DNA of 64,000 bases, taken from contig CAVYFA010000001.1 of the NCBI GenBank assembly GCA_963767715.1, positions 682,001 to 746,000 on the forward strand, given 5' to 3'. The notes under the pieces were generated by a model. The model worked only from the letters and a program-made list of their open reading frames with translations, was not told where the DNA came from and made no database searches. Source of the DNA: CAVSXS01 sp963767715. Lineage in GTDB: Bacteria > Chloroflexota > Ktedonobacteria > Ktedonobacterales > Ktedonobacteraceae. The stretch's first letter is position 1; each line of letters starts with the position of its first letter. The position numbers were made by a program, and so were the translations under genes. Positions 1 to 8,886 of this stretch are shown in pieces.

Positions 1-1353
1 CTCATCTTTCGTGTAACCGAGCAATTCAATGGCGCGGTTGAGCGCGTAGTAGGTCATGCGATGCGGGCAGCCGGGACAGAACTCCAGCGAGCGCGGCAGT
101 GCGGCGATAGTCTGCGGCCGGCTCAGCATGGGTAGCGCCTCTCGCGCTCTGCTCCGCTTGCTGTCCGCCATACCATTCACAGCAGGCGATGCTGGCATCT
201 CCTGCATCCCACCTGCATTGCCGGTTTCTGGCACTTTTCGCCAGGTGGATGGTCGTCCCAGGCGTTCATCCACTGCTGAAAGAGTGGTCTCGATGAGCTC
301 GAGTGAGTAGTCACCAACGCGCGGCAGTAGTCCATCCCGTTTGCCATAAACGCGCACGAAGAGCCTGGACTCGGCGATGATTGCCAGTACCTGCGTCTCG
401 ATCAACGGGTCGAGCTCTTCCAGCATGAGTACGTGATCGACGCCGGCCAGGAAATCGCGTATTTCCCTTGTGGGCAGCGGGTTGACCAGCCCCAGCTTGA
501 GAACAGGCACATCCGCGAACCACTGCGGTGAGCGCGAGCGGAGTTCCTGGAGGTAAGCGAAACTTACCCCAGAAACGATGATGCCGAGCCGGCTTCCGGC
601 ACCGGACGTCTCAATGGCCGGAATAGTAAAGACAGGCGTTTCTGAGCTCTGCCACCTCACGCTTCTACAATATTCGCCGGCCTGGTCGAGCCGCTGCAGC
701 GCGCTGGTGTGCTGGTCGCGGCACCACTGCGGCGCCGCCTTCGTGAATTTAGCGAGGTCTCGCGGGAAGAAGGCCTGGCGTGAAGCTGTTTCGCGGGTGA
801 TATTACCTACCCGCATGGAGGTGATGGCGTTGGCGACCGCAGTTGTTCCCAGCACGAAGACGGGTGCGCCGGTATGTTCTGAGAGCGCGAAGGCCAGGCG
901 CGTCATAGAATAAGCCTCTTCGGGACTGGCCGGCATGAGCAGCGGCAGTGAGGTAAGCTGGGCATAGTGGCGTGTGTCCTGCTCGACCATACCGTAGTAG
1001 ACGCCGACATCATCGACTGTATAGATCACCAGCGCGCCCAGTACGCCGCTGTGGGCGATGGAGAGCAGCGAATCCGCCATGACGTTAACGCCCGACATCT
1101 TCATGCCGACCAGGCTGCGCTTCCCTACCCAGGCCGCGCCGGTCGCCACTTCGAGCGCCACTTTCTCATTGACGCTCCACTCGACGGTTACGCCGTATTG
1201 TGAAGCGATGGGGATCAGTGCAGTAATAGCTTTCGTACTGGGGTTGCCGGGATACCCGGTCGCGATATTGACTCCCACCTCCAATGCGGCACGCGCTACA
1301 GCTTCGTCGCCTGTTAAAAAAAGCCGTTTCCCCGGCGTAGTCAGAACGTTCAC
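1..1353 (-). CDS. iorA: Indolepyruvate ferredoxin oxidoreductase, alpha subunit (partial, C-terminus off window)
   Basis: The reading frame stays open from a GTG at 1353 to the window edge, giving the first 451 residues. The family oxidises aryl pyruvates (indolepyruvate and relatives) to the acyl-CoA with ferredoxin and thiamine diphosphate in the cytoplasm. Visible are the N-terminal pyruvate-ferredoxin-reductase-like domain (LTGDEAVARAALEVG, then a GYPGNPST motif), a transketolase C-like middle region, and the start of the TPP-binding domain with FCPGCPHR at about residues 425-432. The family usually has 600 or more residues with a ferredoxin-like tail, so the C-terminal part lies outside. 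I chose the GTG because AAAGGG lies just upstream. A promoter and a perfect palindrome precede it. A beta subunit would be expected downstream, off the window. Confidence 0.85.
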   Translation of the reverse strand, partial: MNVLTTPGKRLFLTGDEAVARAALEVGVNIATGYPGNPSTKAITALIPIASQYGVTVEWSVNEKVALEVATGAAWVGKRSLVGMKMSGVNVMADSLLSIAHSGVLGALVIYTVDDVGVYYGMVEQDTRHYAQLTSLPLLMPASPEEAYSMTRLAFALSEHTGAPVFVLGTTAVANAITSMRVGNITRETASRQAFFPRDLAKFTKAAPQWCRDQHTSALQRLDQAGEYCRSVRWQSSETPVFTIPAIETSGAGSRLGIIVSGVSFAYLQELRSRSPQWFADVPVLKLGLVNPLPTREIRDFLAGVDHVLMLEELDPLIETQVLAIIAESRLFVRVYGKRDGLLPRVGDYSLELIETTLSAVDERLGRPSTWRKVPETGNAGGMQEMPASPAVNGMADSKRSRAREALPMLSRPQTIAALPRSLEFCPGCPHRMTYYALNRAIELLGYTKDE

Positions 1354-1425
1354 GTAAGGGCCCTTTTCGCGTGATGATGATAGTGTTCCAATGGGAACAG
1401 TGGATAGACTTCCTTTTATATAGTA

Positions 1426-1455
1426 AGTGTATTGCATACATTTGCGGTCTGTCAA
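1426..1455 (-). promoter_or_regulatory. Sigma-70 type promoter for iorA
   Basis: On the minus strand TTGACA (1450-1455) is followed after 18 bases by TACACT (1426-1431), about 75 bases upstream of the iorA GTG. The -35 box begins just past the end of the palindrome at 1463-1538. This is a motif match only. Confidence 0.5.
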
Positions 1456-1462
1456 GAATGAG

Positions 1463-1538
1463 AAGTACCAATCTAGTAACGACACAGCAGAAGCCGTCCG
1501 CGGACGGCTTCTGCTGTGTCGTTACTAGATTGGTACTT
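1463..1538. repeat. 76-bp perfect palindrome with no spacer
   Basis: Bases 1463-1500 are the exact reverse complement of 1501-1538: 38-bp arms with zero spacer and no mismatch. The symmetry stops sharply at 1462/1539. It lies between the decayed permease and the iorA promoter, both read leftward, so in RNA it would form a very stable hairpin that could end permease transcription. There is no T-run on either side, so it is not a textbook intrinsic terminator. A fold-back assembly artefact is the other explanation. Confidence 0.9.
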
Positions 1539-1581
1539 AAGATTCAGTCCGCCAGCGCCTCGGCTGCCGTCGCACCACTGG

Positions 1582-3140
1582 CTATGACATGGCGCCGTTT
1601 AAGCCAAACCAGTAGATCGCGCCGACGACAAACAGAACAACCAGCGCAAATTCGAAGAGTGGGCGTTCCGCCAAGGAAGGATATTGGCCCAGGATGAGAA
1701 AGCCGTACCCATGACCGGGTTAGTGTAAAATGTTACGCAGGCCACCAAACCAGAGGAAGTTCACAAGCATCACGCCGCCATAGAGCAGCGCCACCGATAT
1801 TTACCAGCATGCCCCAGCGCCCCAAGCTGAAAGGAGCCTTGTCACTCGGCCAGCCCCTCATAGCGCGCTATCGAAGCGAGGCGATGTTGTTCAGGAAGTA
1901 CGAGAAGTAAATCAACCCGGTCTGCCGCTGACAAGGATGCCGATGGCTTAGGTTATGAGCAAGGCAATAGGCAGATCGCGGAGAGCATGGCAACGGCAAT
2001 GCCAGCCCAGATCGGTGTGCGGAACGTAGGGTTGACTCTGCCCCAAGGCCTTACCAAAGGCAGGCGACCATCACGGCCCATCGAGAACATCAGGCGGATG
2101 GTGGCCGACTGGATGGCCAGCGTGCAAACACATACGGCTACAAACACGACAGCCAGGTAGATATTGCCCCAGGATAGTCCCAAGCGCCTCCTGGATAATT
2201 GTAGGAAGCGTCTGCAGAGGTTCGCGCTACTGGCACCCCGCGACGCTCGATGGCGTTGAGATTTTTGATCGAGAGGATGGTCCCGCCCAGGAAGAGAAAG
2301 CCCGCAATGGCGGAGAGGCCGACGGCCCAGAGGACGCCGCGCGGCGCGTTTTTCTGTGGGTCTTTTGTCTCTTCACCCAGTGTGCCTGCCGTGTCGAAGC
2401 CGTAGATCACAAATAGCGACATGAACAACGCGGCCGCAAAAACCCAAAGTAGCTGTTTCCGAACCCCGGTGTCCAGTCTCCGCCGCCAAGTTGACTTGGT
2501 GGTGACAGGCGAGGTGGTTGTGAGGAAGCTGAGCGACTGGTGGTTGAAGAAGATCAATAGCACAAGGGCAAAACCGAACATGCCGATGATTTCGGCGACA
2601 ACACCGATGTTGTTGATGATGATGACAAGCCGCACGCCAGCGACATTAATGAGCGTGCCTACCATGATCGCAACTAGCGCGATGAAGACAGTTGTTCGCA
2701 CCCCAGGATGGTCAGCAGGAATATTGGGGAAGATGGCGATCAAGGGAATTGGAACGGTGAATGCAACGGCGGTGATGGTCAGGACGCCGGCAAAGAAGTA
2801 GAACCATCCAGTAAACCAGCCCAGACTGTGCCCAGAGAGCCGCTTGCTCCATTGGTAGATCGAACCGGCGATAGGGAAATGGGACGCGAGTTCGGCAAAG
2901 TTCAGCGCGACGATGAACTGCCCGATGGCGACGATCGGCCATGTCCAGAAGAAAGCCGGACCGCCCGCCAGGATGCCGAGCGTAGAAGAGCGAAAACGTA
3001 CCGGTTGAGACAGAGATGTAGGAGAAGGCTACCGCGAAATTGGAGAGGAAGCCGAGCGTACGCCGCAGTTCTTGTTTGTAGCCAAGCTTTTGCAGTAATG
3101 CCTCATCCCGTTGCTCCTGGGAGACATTGGTTTCCGCCAT
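1582..3140 (-). pseudogene. Amino acid/polyamine (APC family) permease, multiply frameshifted
   Basis: Three frames together rebuild a roughly 500-residue APC-family transporter. The N-terminus (RRTLGFLSNFAVAFSYISV) runs from an ATG at 3140. It shifts near 2990 into a frame reading GGPAFFWTWPIVAIGQF and ELASHFPIAGSIYQW, then continues through GFDTAGTLGEETKDPQKNAPRG. A further frame holds SATIRLMFSMGRDGRLP. The remains end at a stop at 1582 after VVLFVVGAIYWFGLNG. These are typical APC helices and motifs, so family membership is secure. At least three frameshifts make it inactive as written. The number of lesions favours real decay, although errors elsewhere in the window urge caution. Confidence 0.8.
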
Positions 3141-3469
3141 GTGTACACGCCTCCTTGTGGTGATAAGACCAACGATAAGAAACGCCAGACGAAAAAGCTT
3201 TCACGCTTAGTGGCTCGATTGTATGCCGGTAAGCATGAAATGATGAAAAGGTACAGTAGGCCCAATGTTACTACTGTTATGGTACATAGTAGAGTTTACC
3301 ATAACAACTTGCCAATAAACAATATGTCTATATTCTAACGGCAAGATGTGGATGTTTTAAGGAAAATGAGAGGGCTCTGTGAGCAGATATGTTGTCATCT
3401 ACGCACACCAGGGCATACAATACCTGTAGTTTAGGCACATATTTTTTCTTGAGATGAAAGGACAGAGGT
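3141..3469. other. Intergenic region between the divergent permease relic and malate dehydrogenase
   Basis: About 330 bases of AT-rich sequence that should carry the promoters of both flanking genes. I see no clear consensus promoter, RNA gene or conserved ORF in it. Confidence 0.4.
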
Positions 3470-4396
3470 ATGCGAAGCAAGATTACAGTGGTCGGGGCAG
3501 GCTTTGTGGGCAGCACGCTGGTGCAGCGCCTCGCGGAGCGTGACTACGCCGACGTGGTGATGTTCGACATTATCCCCAATATGCCACAAGGCAAGGCGCT
3601 CGATATGCTACAGGCAGGGCCGGTGATCGGCTACGACTCATTGATAACCGGTACCAACGACTATGCCGATACGACCAACTCAGATCTCGTGGTGATTACA
3701 TCTGGCTTCCCACGCAAGCCCGGCATGACGCGCGACGACCTGGTAAAGAAGAACCAGGAGATCGTCTCCCAGGTGACGCAGGAGGTTGTACGCCATTCGC
3801 CCAATTGCATCATCATCATGGTAACAAACCCGCTCGACGCTATGGCGCAACTCGCCTATCACGTCAGCGGCTTCCCGCGTAACCGCGTGATCGGTATGGC
3901 GGGAGTGCTGGATACGGCGCGCTTCCGCACCTTCATCGCGCAGGAAGTGGGAGTCTCGGTGCGTGATGTACAGGCCTATGTGCTGGGCGGCCATGGCGAT
4001 ACGATGGTGCCGCTGGCGCGCATGTGCACGGTGGCGGGTGTACCTATCGCGCAGTTGATCCCGGCCGAGCGCATCGAGCAGATCGTGCAGCGCACACGCG
4101 ACGGAGGCGCGGAAATCGTCAAGCTGCTGGGCTCGGGCAGCGCCTACTTCGCGCCCTCGGCCTCTGTCCTGCAAATGGTGGATTCCATCCTGCTCGACAA
4201 GAAGATGATCATGCCCTGCGCAGTCTACCTGCAAGGTGAATACGGCATCAACGGCCTCTTCGTCGGCGTCCCCGTCAAACTCGGCACGAACGGCATGCAG
4301 GAAGTCATCGAGATCGAACTGAGCGGTGAAGAGCAGGCGCTGCTGCAAAAATCGGCCAGCGCTGTGAGGGAGTTAGTCGAGGTGATGGGGATTTAG
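3470..4396 (+). CDS. mdh: Malate dehydrogenase (LDH-like type)
   Basis: NAD-dependent malate dehydrogenase of the TCA cycle, 308 residues. The Rossmann motif GAGFVG is at residues 9-14, with Asp33 closing the second strand, as in NAD-preferring members. The active-site loop GFPRKPGMTRDDL gives Arg82 and Arg88 for malate binding. VTNPLD is at 118-123, and the catalytic pair is Asp148 with His175 in GGHGDTMVP. The Arg in the substrate-specificity position argues for malate rather than lactate. An AAAGGA ribosome site precedes the ATG. The stop overlaps the convergent rsmI stop by a few bases. Confidence 0.93.
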   Translation: MRSKITVVGAGFVGSTLVQRLAERDYADVVMFDIIPNMPQGKALDMLQAGPVIGYDSLITGTNDYADTTNSDLVVITSGFPRKPGMTRDDLVKKNQEIVSQVTQEVVRHSPNCIIIMVTNPLDAMAQLAYHVSGFPRNRVIGMAGVLDTARFRTFIAQEVGVSVRDVQAYVLGGHGDTMVPLARMCTVAGVPIAQLIPAERIEQIVQRTRDGGAEIVKLLGSGSAYFAPSASVLQMVDSILLDKKMIMPCAVYLQGEYGINGLFVGVPVKLGTNGMQEVIEIELSGEEQALLQKSASAVRELVEVMGI

Positions 4397-5091
4397 GAAA
4401 TAAAGCCTTTTTTCTCGATGCCTGCAATAACAACTACGAACTCGCCCTTCAGTTTCTCCTGCCGCTCTACCCACTCGATCAGCGAAGAAACCGTCCCGCG
4501 TTCCACGTGCTCGAACAGCTTGGTCAGATCATTAGCGAGCGCGGCCTCTCTATCGCCAAATACTTCAAGCGCGTCGTGCAGGAATGCTTGCAGCCGATAG
4601 GGGCTTTCGTAGTAGACAAGGGTATGCGGAGTGTCCTGGTCGATAGCGAGGAAGCGGCGGCGCGGGCCGGCTTTGCGCGGGGGAAAGCCGCGAAAGGTGA
4701 AGCTGTGGACGGGCAGCCCGGATAGCACCAGCGCCATCGCGAAGGCGGTCGGGCCTGGTATCATGGTGACAGGGATGTCCGCAGAAACAGCGCGGCGCAC
4801 CAGTGTATAGCCGGGATCGGCGATGCCAGGCGTGCCCGCGTCCGTCACCAGCGCGACCGACTTCCCTTGCTTCAACAATCTCTCGATGCGCTGGCCCGCT
4901 CGTTCTTCATTATGCTCGTGGAAGGAAATCTGCGGTCGTGTGATGTCGAAATGCTTGAGCAGCAGCCCTGTTTTGCGTGTATCTTCGCTGGCGACATAAT
5001 CGACCTCGCGCAAGATAGACAGGGCTCGCAACGTGATATCGTCAAGGTTCCCGATCGGCGTTGCAACTAAATAGAGCATAGCCTGTTTCAT
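4393..5091 (-). CDS. rsmI: 16S rRNA (cytidine(1402)-2'-O)-methyltransferase
   Basis: RsmI methylates the 2'-hydroxyl of C1402 in the 16S rRNA decoding centre using S-adenosylmethionine. The 232-residue protein opens with LYLVATPIGNLDDITLRA, carries SEDTRKTGLLLKHF and the family signature VTDAGTPGIADPGY at about residues 82-95, and has IPGPTAFAMALVLSGLP further on, all typical of tetrapyrrole-methylase-fold RsmI. It is shorter than the usual 270-290 residues because the C-terminal extension is missing. Its ATG overlaps the stop of the upstream acyl-CoA ligase by 4 bases, so the two are likely cotranscribed and translationally coupled. Confidence 0.92.
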   Translation of the reverse strand: MKQAMLYLVATPIGNLDDITLRALSILREVDYVASEDTRKTGLLLKHFDITRPQISFHEHNEERAGQRIERLLKQGKSVALVTDAGTPGIADPGYTLVRRAVSADIPVTMIPGPTAFAMALVLSGLPVHSFTFRGFPPRKAGPRRRFLAIDQDTPHTLVYYESPYRLQAFLHDALEVFGDREAALANDLTKLFEHVERGTVSSLIEWVERQEKLKGEFVVVIAGIEKKGFIS

Positions 5092-6653
5092 TGCCCAGGT
5101 TGCCCGCGCAGCGTTTGCAGCTTTTCCAGTACTTCCGGGCGCTTGACCTTGAGCGTATGAGTTCTAGGGAAATCGGCGTCCGGCCAGATGGTGAAACCGC
5201 GTATCTGCTGGTGAGAGGCAAGCTGCTTATTGGCTTGCTGGATCACGGCTTTGGCCTGGCCGGGATCATCCATCAGCAGGATGCCATGCACTGTAGGGCC
5301 GCCATCGCCATCATTCAGCCCCACAATCACAGCGTCCTTGACGGCTGAATTGGTAAGCAGGACATTCTCGATGTCTTCGGGATAGACGTTCATGCCATTC
5401 GCGAGGACGATCAAATTCTTTTTACGCCCCTTTAAATAGAGATAGCCCTGGCTATCCATGTAGCCCAGGTCGCCGGTATGGTACCAGCCCTCCTGGAAGG
5501 CGGCAGCAGTGGCTTCGGGATTTTTCCAGTAGCCGAGCGCGACATTCGGTCCGCGCACGAGTATTTCGCCATCTTCCGCGATGCGTACTTCGATGCCCGG
5601 CAGTGGCTTACCCACACTCTCGTAGTTATGATCGGATGGGGGCGTGACCGAGACAACGGGAGCACATTCGGTCGCGCCATAGCCTTGCAAAATACGGATA
5701 CCGAGCAACTCCCAGCGCCCGGCCAGCGTTGGCGGTAAATAAGCGCCGCCGCTGACGAAGAAGCGGAAATGGCCGCCGAAGCGCTTGTGTATCGGGCGAA
5801 ACAGCACGGGACGCAGCCCGAATGGCAATCGCCGCGCGAGGCGCAGGAGGAACTCGAACTGCTTCTCACGTTTTTGCGCGCGTACCTGGCGCTCGATGCC
5901 ATTCATAAAGAGCTGCAGCGCCTGGGGCACAAGCACCATGCAGGTAATACCCTGCGAACCAAGCAGCTTGAGCAGTGTATCGGGATTAAGCGAACGAGCG
6001 TACAGGATGCTGCCCCCCCTGCGGAAGACGGCTATTTCAATGGTCATTTCAAACATATGGCTCATCGGCAGGATCGAGAGGGCGCGGTCGTCTGCCTGGA
6101 TATGCACGACCGCCAGAGCAGCATCGGCATCGAAAGCGATGTTGCCATGACTCAACATCACCCCTTTGGGCTGGCCCGTTGTGCCGGAAGTAAAGACGAG
6201 CTCTGCCAGGTCATTGGTCGAAAGCTGCGGTAGTGCAGCGGCATTATATGCGCCCGCCGGCAGTTCATCGGCATCGATAAATTGCGCGGGTGGTTGTTTC
6301 AGGGTACCGTGCTGCTTGCGCGTGGTAATCAGGTGGGTCGCCTCGGTGGTCTGCGCGATACGCGCAATGAAGTCTTCCTTTGAATTGACATCCAGGGGGA
6401 CAGCGACTCCTCCCGCCTGAAGTACTCCAAGAAAAGCCACCATCCAGTTGATACTGCTCGCTGACCACAGCATGATGCGCTGGCCTTTTACCACCCCTTG
6501 CTCTTGCAAATAACCGGTGAATTGCTGAACTCGCTCAGCCAGTGCATCATAAGTGAGGCTGACAATTTCCCCTTTCTCGTCTGGCTCAAGTAGTGCAATA
6601 CTGGAGTGGAAGCGTGCGACTGTCGAACTGAATACTGAAATAATTGTCTCCAT
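5088..6653 (-). CDS. AMP-forming acyl-CoA ligase (long-chain fatty acid type)
   Basis: ANL-superfamily adenylating enzyme of 521 residues, expected to make acyl-CoA from a fatty or aryl acid with ATP. It shows the P-loop FTSGTTGQPKGVMLSHGN at about 153-170, the GYGATECAPVVS motif, the hinge Asp in YHTGDLGYMDSQG, and KGRKKNLIVLANGMNVYP leading into the C-terminal domain. Substrate cannot be read from sequence. A GAGGA box lies 5 bases before the ATG. Its stop overlaps the rsmI start. The AT-rich region upstream should carry the promoter. Confidence 0.88.
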   Translation of the reverse strand: METIISVFSSTVARFHSSIALLEPDEKGEIVSLTYDALAERVQQFTGYLQEQGVVKGQRIMLWSASSINWMVAFLGVLQAGGVAVPLDVNSKEDFIARIAQTTEATHLITTRKQHGTLKQPPAQFIDADELPAGAYNAAALPQLSTNDLAELVFTSGTTGQPKGVMLSHGNIAFDADAALAVVHIQADDRALSILPMSHMFEMTIEIAVFRRGGSILYARSLNPDTLLKLLGSQGITCMVLVPQALQLFMNGIERQVRAQKREKQFEFLLRLARRLPFGLRPVLFRPIHKRFGGHFRFFVSGGAYLPPTLAGRWELLGIRILQGYGATECAPVVSVTPPSDHNYESVGKPLPGIEVRIAEDGEILVRGPNVALGYWKNPEATAAAFQEGWYHTGDLGYMDSQGYLYLKGRKKNLIVLANGMNVYPEDIENVLLTNSAVKDAVIVGLNDGDGGPTVHGILLMDDPGQAKAVIQQANKQLASHQQIRGFTIWPDADFPRTHTLKVKRPEVLEKLQTLRGQPGQ

Positions 6654-7089
6654 ACCATTCCTCGTTGTGAAAGGATTATGCCGCGCGGGAACAGGCAGAC
6701 TAGAAAAATAAGAGTTAATAGGTGATGAGCTCCTGAATCATTATAGAGAGCTTTCAAGTTAACTGCAAGAGTTGCTTACACCAATGTGGTTAACGTTTTT
6801 AAGTCGCGTTACAATTTTATAGTACTTCATGGCTGATTATTAGGCTGCACGAAATTCTGCTATTACAATTTGCATATCTTCTTAATGAACTTATCTTCAC
6901 AAAAGTACATATATCATCCGAGAGAGGTAGTTCGAATTATCTTGGGAGTGAGTCTGTAAAGTTTATCTATTTTGAGTTGCGTGGATGATGCTTAGCTGAT
7001 AATAGAGATTGAATTTGCATTCAAATAAAATGTAAATAATTTTCTTATAATCCTGCTAAATCAAAACGTTGATATTCCAGTATATATAG
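6654..7089. other. AT-rich intergenic region
   Basis: About 440 bases between the leftward acyl-CoA ligase and the rightward promoter at 7090. It is much richer in A+T than the surrounding genes. I see no ORF with a ribosome site, no RNA gene and no clear repeat. Confidence 0.4.
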
Positions 7090-7118
7090 TTGACAAAATG
7101 TGATCTGAACATTATAAT
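7090..7118 (+). promoter_or_regulatory. Perfect consensus sigma-70 promoter
   Basis: TTGACA (7090-7095) and TATAAT (7113-7118) are separated by exactly 17 bases. The predicted transcript would begin near 7125 and carry a leader of about 170 bases before the XRE-TPR gene. That leader includes a strong ribosome site and a 19-codon ORF. Confidence 0.8.
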
Positions 7119-7139
7119 TACAGCAGTGGAGGCTCAGTA

Positions 7140-7199
7140 ATGAGTTTTGTAAAAACTCTAGGTAGTGCGAATAGATGCTGTACAGCACATCATTTATAA
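7140..7199 (+). CDS. Putative 19-residue leader or signal peptide
   Basis: The ORF reads MSFVKTLGSANRCCTAHHL. A GGAGG at 7128-7132 lies 7 bases before its ATG, and a perfect consensus promoter lies just upstream. The last codons fall inside a hairpin at about 7187-7207. It has a Cys pair and a His pair but no signal sequence. It could be a regulatory leader or a secreted ligand for the TPR regulator that follows, or it could be chance. Nothing in the sequence decides between these. Confidence 0.35.
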   Translation: MSFVKTLGSANRCCTAHHL

Positions 7200-7207
7200 T
7201 GATGTGT
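7187..7207 (+). promoter_or_regulatory. Hairpin in the leader of the XRE-TPR gene
   Basis: An inverted repeat of 9 bp (CACATCATT and AATGATGTG) around a TAT loop. The 19-codon ORF ends within it. There is no T-run after it, so a role in translation or RNA stability seems likelier than termination. Confidence 0.45.
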
Positions 7208-7293
7208 TTATTCGTATTTCCGTTAAATCACGCATTGTACGCGAAATGTAGTGTTCCCCCCGTTTCGATTAATAAGAAAGGAAATCAATTTTC

Positions 7294-8676
7294 ATGGCAT
7301 CAACTGAGACAACGAATGTAGGTCGAGCTGTAGCCGCACGCGTCGGCAGTAATATCCGCGAGGTGAGAACCAAACTGGCGCTCACTCAGGCGCAACTGGC
7401 AGCTCCAGAATTTTCCATCTCCTACATTTCGGCAATCGAGCGTGGGAAAATTCGTCCCTCGCTCAAGGCGTTGTCCATCCTGGCCAAGCGCCTGGATGTA
7501 CCACTGACCTTTTTACTCGAAGGCTCCCCTGCCGGGGCGGCAGAGGCGCGGGCCGTCGGCTATTCCCCGGCTGACTCCGGTCCGGATTTGAAGGTGGATG
7601 TCGATCTGCTGCAGGCCAATGTACTGATCGAGCAGCGCCGCTTTGCCGAGGCCGATGCCCTGCTCCGTCCCATCCAGCCGGAACGTATCACAACTGATCA
7701 GGCCTATCGCCTCTTCTTATTGCGTGGGCAGGTGCACCTCGGCGAGGGAGAAAATCAGGAAGCGGTCGTAGATCTGCGACAGGCGCTCTCCCAGGGGGAG
7801 GGTATGGGCGATATCGAGTATGCCGAGCGGGCGCGCAACCTGCTGGGAAGGGCCTACTTCTTACTGTATAACTATACGTTAGCGATGGAAAATCACTTAC
7901 ACTGTGCCAATTCTATCGAGACCCGCCAGATCAACGATCCAGTCTTTGCGCTAGACGTCTTTGGGAATCTAGCCAATGATTACTACCGTTTAGGCGAATT
8001 CGGTCGAGCGACCGAGTATTATCATCAAGCGCTGGCGACCTTCGAGGGCATGCGGCGCGATAGTAGGAGCTTCGCCGAGAAATACCTGGAGATCGGGCAG
8101 CAGTACAAGACCGCCGGCAAGGTCCCCATGGCCTATGAATATCTCATGCGCAGCATGGCGATCTTCGATATGCGCGATGAGCAGCGCACCGTCGGTATGA
8201 CGCACCAACGGCTGGGCAAGGCGCTGGAGAAGCAGGGCGATCTCGACAGCGCCGAGCGGGAATACCTCGAGGCCATCAGTATCGAAGAGGAACTCGATGA
8301 TGATGTGGCTGCTTCTACGTGCCATACCAGTCTCGCCGAACTGCTGGTCAAACGCGGCAACATTGCGGAAGCCGAGCAAGAGGCGCAGGCTGCCCTCGAG
8401 GCGGCCGAGCGCAGTGGCGACTCCCAGACGCGAGGACAGGCGCTCATCGCACTGGCGCAGTTGCGGCATAATGCCGGGGACTACCAGGGCGCTGACGAAC
8501 TCTTCGCCCAGGCGCTTGAGCTGCTCGACGCCTCGAATGCGCACGAGCTGGCCGGCGCGGCCTATTCACGCTATGCCAACCAGTTGGAGAAGCGTGGAGA
8601 AGTGCAGCGCAGCCTCGAAGCCTTCAAAAAAGCCTACCAGCACCAGTTGCATGGCAACCGCGGTGACTTGGAGTAG
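7294..8676 (+). CDS. XRE-family HTH regulator with TPR repeats
   Basis: A 460-residue protein with an N-terminal XRE helix-turn-helix (SNIREVRTKLALTQAQLA, then SYISAIERGKIRPSLKAL) at about residues 18-70. It is followed by about ten tetratricopeptide-like repeats from residue 105 to the end, for example FGRATEYYHQALATFEGM and LDSAEREYLEAISIEEEL. The architecture resembles the RRNPP group of peptide-sensing regulators (Rap, NprR, PlcR, PrgX), in which the TPR domain binds a short peptide; any peptide ligand here is inference. AAAGGA precedes the ATG. It is a paralogue of the leftward gene ending at 10879, and the two flank a sigma-like and a putative anti-sigma gene. Confidence 0.82.
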   Translation: MASTETTNVGRAVAARVGSNIREVRTKLALTQAQLAAPEFSISYISAIERGKIRPSLKALSILAKRLDVPLTFLLEGSPAGAAEARAVGYSPADSGPDLKVDVDLLQANVLIEQRRFAEADALLRPIQPERITTDQAYRLFLLRGQVHLGEGENQEAVVDLRQALSQGEGMGDIEYAERARNLLGRAYFLLYNYTLAMENHLHCANSIETRQINDPVFALDVFGNLANDYYRLGEFGRATEYYHQALATFEGMRRDSRSFAEKYLEIGQQYKTAGKVPMAYEYLMRSMAIFDMRDEQRTVGMTHQRLGKALEKQGDLDSAEREYLEAISIEEELDDDVAASTCHTSLAELLVKRGNIAEAEQEAQAALEAAERSGDSQTRGQALIALAQLRHNAGDYQGADELFAQALELLDASNAHELAGAAYSRYANQLEKRGEVQRSLEAFKKAYQHQLHGNRGDLE

Positions 8677-8690
8677 GATTTTCCTCTTTG

Positions 8691-8726
8691 GCGGCGAGAA
8701 GTACATTTCTCGCCGCATTCTTTTTG
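8691..8726 (+). terminator. Intrinsic terminator after the XRE-TPR gene
   Basis: A perfect 10-bp GC-rich stem (GCGGCGAGAA with TTCTCGCCGC) closes a 6-base loop, and ATTCTTTTTG follows. It begins 15 bases after the stop codon at 8676. Confidence 0.85.
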
Positions 8727-8886
8727 AAGAGTTTTTGTATGTAATATATGCTAAAAATAGTCCTTTATGAAGGGAATTTTCAAGAAATATCCCAGGTGAG
8801 CGCGGTATCATTATGCCGAAGTGTCTCCTTATTGTGTTACAATAAAGAGAATCTAAGCACCAGGGCCAGTTGGGAGGACTCAATTC

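Noticed and set aside
1166..1471. A 101-codon minus-strand frame crossing the iorA start
   Set aside because: The iorA frame continues through this region with conserved motifs; the other frame has no ribosome site.
3680..4348. A 222-codon minus-strand frame over malate dehydrogenase
   Set aside because: It lies wholly antisense to a clear mdh gene, is rich in His/Arg/Asp as antisense frames of GC-rich genes are, and has no family motif.
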